From: Rhizophagus clarus
Lineage: Eukaryota > Glomeromycota > Glomeromycetes > Glomerales > Glomeraceae
NCBI GenBank assembly: GCA_015698045.1
Contig: BLAL01000006.1
Span: 434,001-498,000 of the forward strand
DNA length: 64,000 nt
Reading direction: 5' to 3'
Made by a program: the position numbers and the translations under genes. Of this stretch, positions 60,590 through 64,000 are shown in pieces; the stretch's first letter is position 1, and each line of letters starts with the position of its first letter. Under the pieces are notes generated by a model. It searched no databases. It was given only the letters and a program-made list of their open reading frames with translations, and was not told the origin of the DNA.

Positions 60590-61720
60590 TTTAGGCGAAA
60601 AAATGCCATTTTTTTGAGCGTTAATTAAAGAAACGCTTTTTAAAACGTTAATTAAAAAAAAACGCCTTTTTTTTAGGCGTTTAATTAAAAAAACTTTTTT
60701 TTTAGGCGGTTTAATCAGAAAAATGCCTTTTTTAAGCGCTTAATTGAAAAAAATGCTTTTTACTTAAGCGTTTAATTAACGTTTAATTAAAAGAAACGCT
60801 GTTTTTTTAAGCGTTTTAATTAAAAAAAAAACGCCTTTAATTTAAAAAACGCCTTTTTTAGACGTTTATAATTAAAAAACGCCTTTTTAGACGTTTGTAA
60901 TTAAAAAATGCCTTTTTTTGGCGTTTTTAATTACAAAAAAACGCCTTTTTTTTAGGCGTTTAATTAAAAAAAAAAATGCTGTTTTAAGCGTTTGATTAAA
61001 AAAAACGCTTGATTTGAGCGTTTAATTAAAAAAAAAAACGCTTTTTTGAGCGTTTGATTAAAAAAACCCCTTTTTAAAACGTTTACTTAAAAAAAAACGC
61101 CTTTTTTAGCTTTTTTTAGACGGTTTAATCAGAAAAAGTGCCTTTTTTAAGCGCTTAATTGAAAAAAAATCACTTTTTCTTAAACATTTAATTAACGTTT
61201 AATTAACAGAAAACGCTTTTTTTTTAGGTGTTTATTAAAAAAAAGGTTTTTTTTCTTAGACGTTTATTAAAAAAAAGAAGCCTTTTTTTAAGCGTTTATT
61301 AAAAAAAAAAAAAGCCTTTTTTGTTAGGCGTTTAATCAGAAAAAGTTTTTAAGCGTTTAACTAAAAAATACGCTTTTTTAAGCGTTTAATTAAAGAAATA
61401 CGCTTTTTTTTAAGCGTTTAATCAAAAAAAACGCTTTTTTTTGAGCGTTTAATTAAAAAAAAACGCTTTTTTTTTGATCGTTTAATTAAAAAAAAACGCT
61501 TTTTTTTGATCGTTTAATTAAAAAAAAACGCTTTTTTTTGATCGTTTAATTAAAAAAAAACGCTTTTTTTTGATCGTTTAATTAAAAAAAAAACGCTTTT
61601 TTTTGATCGTTTAATTAAAAAAAAACGCTTTTTTTTGAGCGTTTAATTAAAAAAAAACGCTTTTTTTTAAGCGTTTATAATTAAAAAAAACGCTTTTTTT
61701 AAGCGTTTAATTAAAAATTG
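60590..61720. repeat. array of about 35 CGC hairpin units
   Basis: Units of about 30-37 bp follow the form GCGTTTAATTAAAAAAACGC separated by T tracts, so AACGC and GCGTT pair within and between units. Five to six consecutive units at about 61465-61640 are almost identical and use TGATCGTTTAATT, a sign of recent expansion. The array resembles the hairpin array at 40.9-41.3 kb in the transposon, suggesting a shared mechanism or source. Confidence 0.85.
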
Positions 61721-61820
61721 TTTGTTTTTAATTGAAAATAATTAAGAAAAGTTAATTAAAAATGATTTTTAAAAAAGTCGTTGAAATCGATTCTTTCATA
61801 TAAATATTTTTAAAAAACCA

Positions 61821-62592
61821 TTAATTCATAATTTGCGTAACAATCGGAGCACTTTTTCAAATCTGCGTTTTGATACATAGGTAAGTCGGTCAATTTTTAA
61901 CCAAACAGGCTAAAACTTTTATGATAAAACTTGGACATTAGATCTATATTATCCATGCATTAATTATAACAGTTATGAAGTATAAATAATTGCTAGAAGT
62001 TGTTGACTAACAAAATTTTTAGTAAAAATGCCTTGCAATTTTTTATTAATAAAAGTGTGAACCAGAAGGCTCAAAATTTACATTTATATACATTTTGATA
62101 TATATTAACGGATTTTTTAAAAAAAAGTAATATAAAAAAATAAAATTATTCCTATTTTAAGATTAACAGTTTACTTTTCATAAAAAAAATTTCCAATTTT
62201 TTTAAATTTTCCCAATCGACAACTTTTAAGAATTATTTGCGAAATTATAGGTTTTACAAATATTACAATTAATACTTGAATAAAATAAATCCAATGTCAG
62301 AGTTCTTTCAGTAAAAATTTCAGCCAAATCGGTTAAAAATTGACCGATTTACCTATGTAAGAAACGCAGATTTCACAATTTTTTAAATTTTTACCAATTG
62401 ACAACTTTTAAGAATTATTTGCGAAATTATAGGTTTTACAAGTGCTACAACTAATACCTGAATAAAATAGATCCAATGTCAGAGTTTTCTCAGTAAAAAT
62501 TTCAGTAAAATTGGATAAAAACTGACTGATTTACCTATGTAAGAAACGCAGATTTCAATGGTGCTCCGATTGTTACACAAATTACGAATTAA
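61821..62592. mobile_element. 772-bp TIR element with internal tandem duplication
   Basis: The left end TTAATTCATAATTTGCGTAA and the inverse of the right end TTAATTCGTAATTTGTGTAA match, and continue with ACAATCGGAGCAC and AAATCTGCGTTT for about 80 bp. TTAA on each side could be the target duplication. The interior holds two direct copies of about 178 bp (about 62214-62391 and 62393-62570), each with CAACTTTTAAGAATTATTTG and ending in the ACCTATGTAAGAAACGCAGA motif. There is no coding frame. Non-autonomous element. Confidence 0.75.
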
Positions 62593-62675
62593 ATTGTTTT
62601 TATTATGATGACTAAAAGGAAATCATTTAAAAAAAATAATTAGAAAAAATAAACGATTAAAAATCGTTTTTTAAT

Positions 62676-63281
62676 TATCGCCGTTTTCGAATTACTGTGA
62701 TCGGCAACTAATTTGTAATAAATAAAAAATTGATTTGAAGATTACAAAAATAAAATCACGTTGTACAATGAAAACTATGACTATCATTTGATCTGTATAA
62801 CTCTAAGCCACCATTACATAACATCATTAATGAATTTTTTATCGTTCGCCTTTTGTTTTTGTTTTAGCTTATAAACCGATTCCTGAAGACCGATTCTTAA
62901 AAGCCGATTCCTAAAACCGACTCCTAACGATTCTAGAGGTTCACTACTAAGTATTGGGTAATATTTTTTTTTTATTTTATTATTTTTTTTTCCTTTTTTT
63001 TCGTTTCTAATTATTTTTTTTATTTAGATCTTTAGTTTTTAATAAATAAAAAAAAACACCATAAAACATCTGATAAGTATAGTAAAGAAGGCCAAGATGT
63101 TAAGTTTAATGTTTTTTTAAAAGAAATAGTTATAAAAATGGGCTTTTGATGTGTTTATGATAGTATAAACTAGTAGTATTTTTGATAAATTAATTGTTTT
63201 CGGTTGTTTTCGGTGTTTTCGATGTTTTAATTTTAATTGATCAGCAAATCACCTGATCACACTAATTCGAAAACGGCGATA
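62676..63281. mobile_element. about 605-bp TIR element
   Basis: ATCGCCGTTTTCGAATTA at the left and TAATTCGAAAACGGCGAT at the right are perfect inverse ends, with further similarity in GTGATC. TA on both outer sides fits a TA target duplication as in Tc1/mariner-like elements. The interior has a CCGATTCCTAAAA-type short repeat (62877-62935) and no frame. Non-autonomous element. Confidence 0.7.
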
Positions 63282-63734
63282 AAAATGATTAAAAAATTTT
63301 TTTTTTCTTATTGAAACTATTTGCAAAAATAAAATGTTTCTTAATAAAAATGATATAAAAAAAATCATTTGTTTTTTTTATTAAAAACGATCAAAAAAAA
63401 AAAATCGTTTTTAACTGTAAATCAATTTTTTTTTTTTTAAATAAACTTTTTATAAAAAATTGATTGATACCAAATTGAAATATGTGCTAATTTTTTTACT
63501 ATTTTAAATGATCAGCTCTTTTTTTACCTGTGTTATGATCGACAAAATCAATTTTTTGCAGAAAAATCGTTACTTGATGGTTAAACATAATTAACAACAA
63601 AAGTGGCACAGGAGAGCTTAATTTGCAATTTTATTCTAATGATATCAAAAAATGCAATATAGCATTATCGCACGGTCCTATAGGATCATGCTGATGTCCT
63701 TTAACCTATATTTTTAATAAATTGTTAATAATAT

Positions 63735-63830
63735 TATTATTATTGTACAATATTGGACGGCAATAGCTTATTTATGTACAATATTGAACGGTAATAGTTT
63801 ATTTGCGTATAATATTAAAATGATGAGTAA
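63735..63830. repeat. direct repeats of about 40 bp
   Basis: TGTACAATATTGGACGGCAA and TGTACAATATTGAACGGTAA follow each other at about 63745 and 63776, with a third weaker copy from about 63806. The unit is not coding. Confidence 0.6.
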
Positions 63831-63937
63831 TTTTTCGAAATTTCACATATCATTAATTAGACTTTTGATAAACTTTACAGTATTTAGTGAATAGAAAGCA
63901 TGATCTGCATTAGCCGTACGATAATATAGATATTGCA

Positions 63938-63998
63938 CGGTGGTATTTACATTGGTTAACGTCACTTCGTGACGTTAACCAATATAAATACAACACCG
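63938..63998. repeat. long hairpin near window end
   Basis: TTGGTTAACGTCAC and GTGACGTTAACCAA are perfect arms around TTC, and complementarity extends outward through GTATTTA..AT to a total of about 28 bp per arm. It may be a foldback element or one terminus of an element that continues beyond the window. Confidence 0.7.
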
Positions 63999-64000
63999 TA

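Noticed and set aside
1..64000. tRNA or rRNA genes
   Set aside because: I scanned for GC-rich cloverleaf-like blocks and conserved TTCGA or GGTTC boxes and found none I could support by eye; a covariance-model search would settle it.

Overview
The window is strongly AT-rich nuclear DNA of a fungus, and most likely an arbuscular mycorrhizal fungus close to Rhizophagus. Three things point there. Introns are short and fungal, with GTAAGT donors, CTAAC branch sites and TTTTAG acceptors. The recognisable proteins are families expanded in that group: TKL-like kinases preceded by an 'NWTSGNDDID' linker, kelch-TM-kinase receptors, a Crinkler-type header fused to a kinase, SAM fragments and F-box/LRR proteins. 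The rest is mostly gene-poor DNA with many decayed gene fragments and transposons. The assignment is inference from family resemblance; no marker gene is present.

Region 1 (0.3-8.6 kb) holds the main discovery. A protein kinase gene starts at 451 with three ordinary exons (52, 42 and 126 nt). It then runs through about 6.3 kb of 64 head-to-tail units of about 99 bp before reaching the kinase exons at 7242. Each unit is a complete intron: GTAAGT donor, ACTAAC-like branch site, TTATTTTAG or AATATTAG acceptor. Consecutive introns are separated by exactly three bases, 63 times in succession, and finally by a single base. In the phase set by exons 1-3 the 63 triplets contain no stop, while the two other phases contain one and four. 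The final 1-nt exon is exactly what is needed to enter the kinase frame. The predicted mRNA encodes 542 residues, of which 63 come from three-base microexons.

Region 2 (8.6-25 kb) is gene-poor. It has a 650-bp TIR element (11.7-12.4 kb), fragments of kelch, coiled-coil and SAM genes, an intact two-exon Crinkler-header/kinase gene (14.9-15.9 kb, minus), a decayed kelch-TM-kinase receptor gene (16.6-19.0 kb), an intact zinc-ribbon kinase (19.7-21.4 kb, minus) and a degenerate coding remnant near 24.3 kb.

Region 3 (25.5-27.4 kb, minus) is a single-exon 654-residue membrane protein with a long coiled coil and a cluster of ATGCATG palindromes upstream.

Region 4 (29.1-43.15 kb) appears to be one large DNA transposon of about 14 kb. 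It is bounded by inverted repeats of about 300 bp, built from nested short palindromes. It carries a DDE (rve-type) integrase on the minus strand and, divergently, a spliced HECT-type ubiquitin ligase gene with an N-terminal zinc motif and a C-terminal SUMO-interaction-like motif. It also contains a chain of very short exon-like segments, a tandem exon repeat, and long arrays of A/T-rich hairpins.

Region 5 (43-64 kb) is mostly empty. It holds a spliced hypothetical gene (50.6-51.8 kb, minus), a ubiquitin-like/TM pseudogene (56.1 kb), another decayed gene (57.6-58.5 kb, minus), an intact F-box/LRR gene (58.75-60.2 kb), a second CGC-hairpin array (60.6-61.7 kb), two short TIR elements (61.8-62.6 and 62.7-63.3 kb) and a terminal hairpin.
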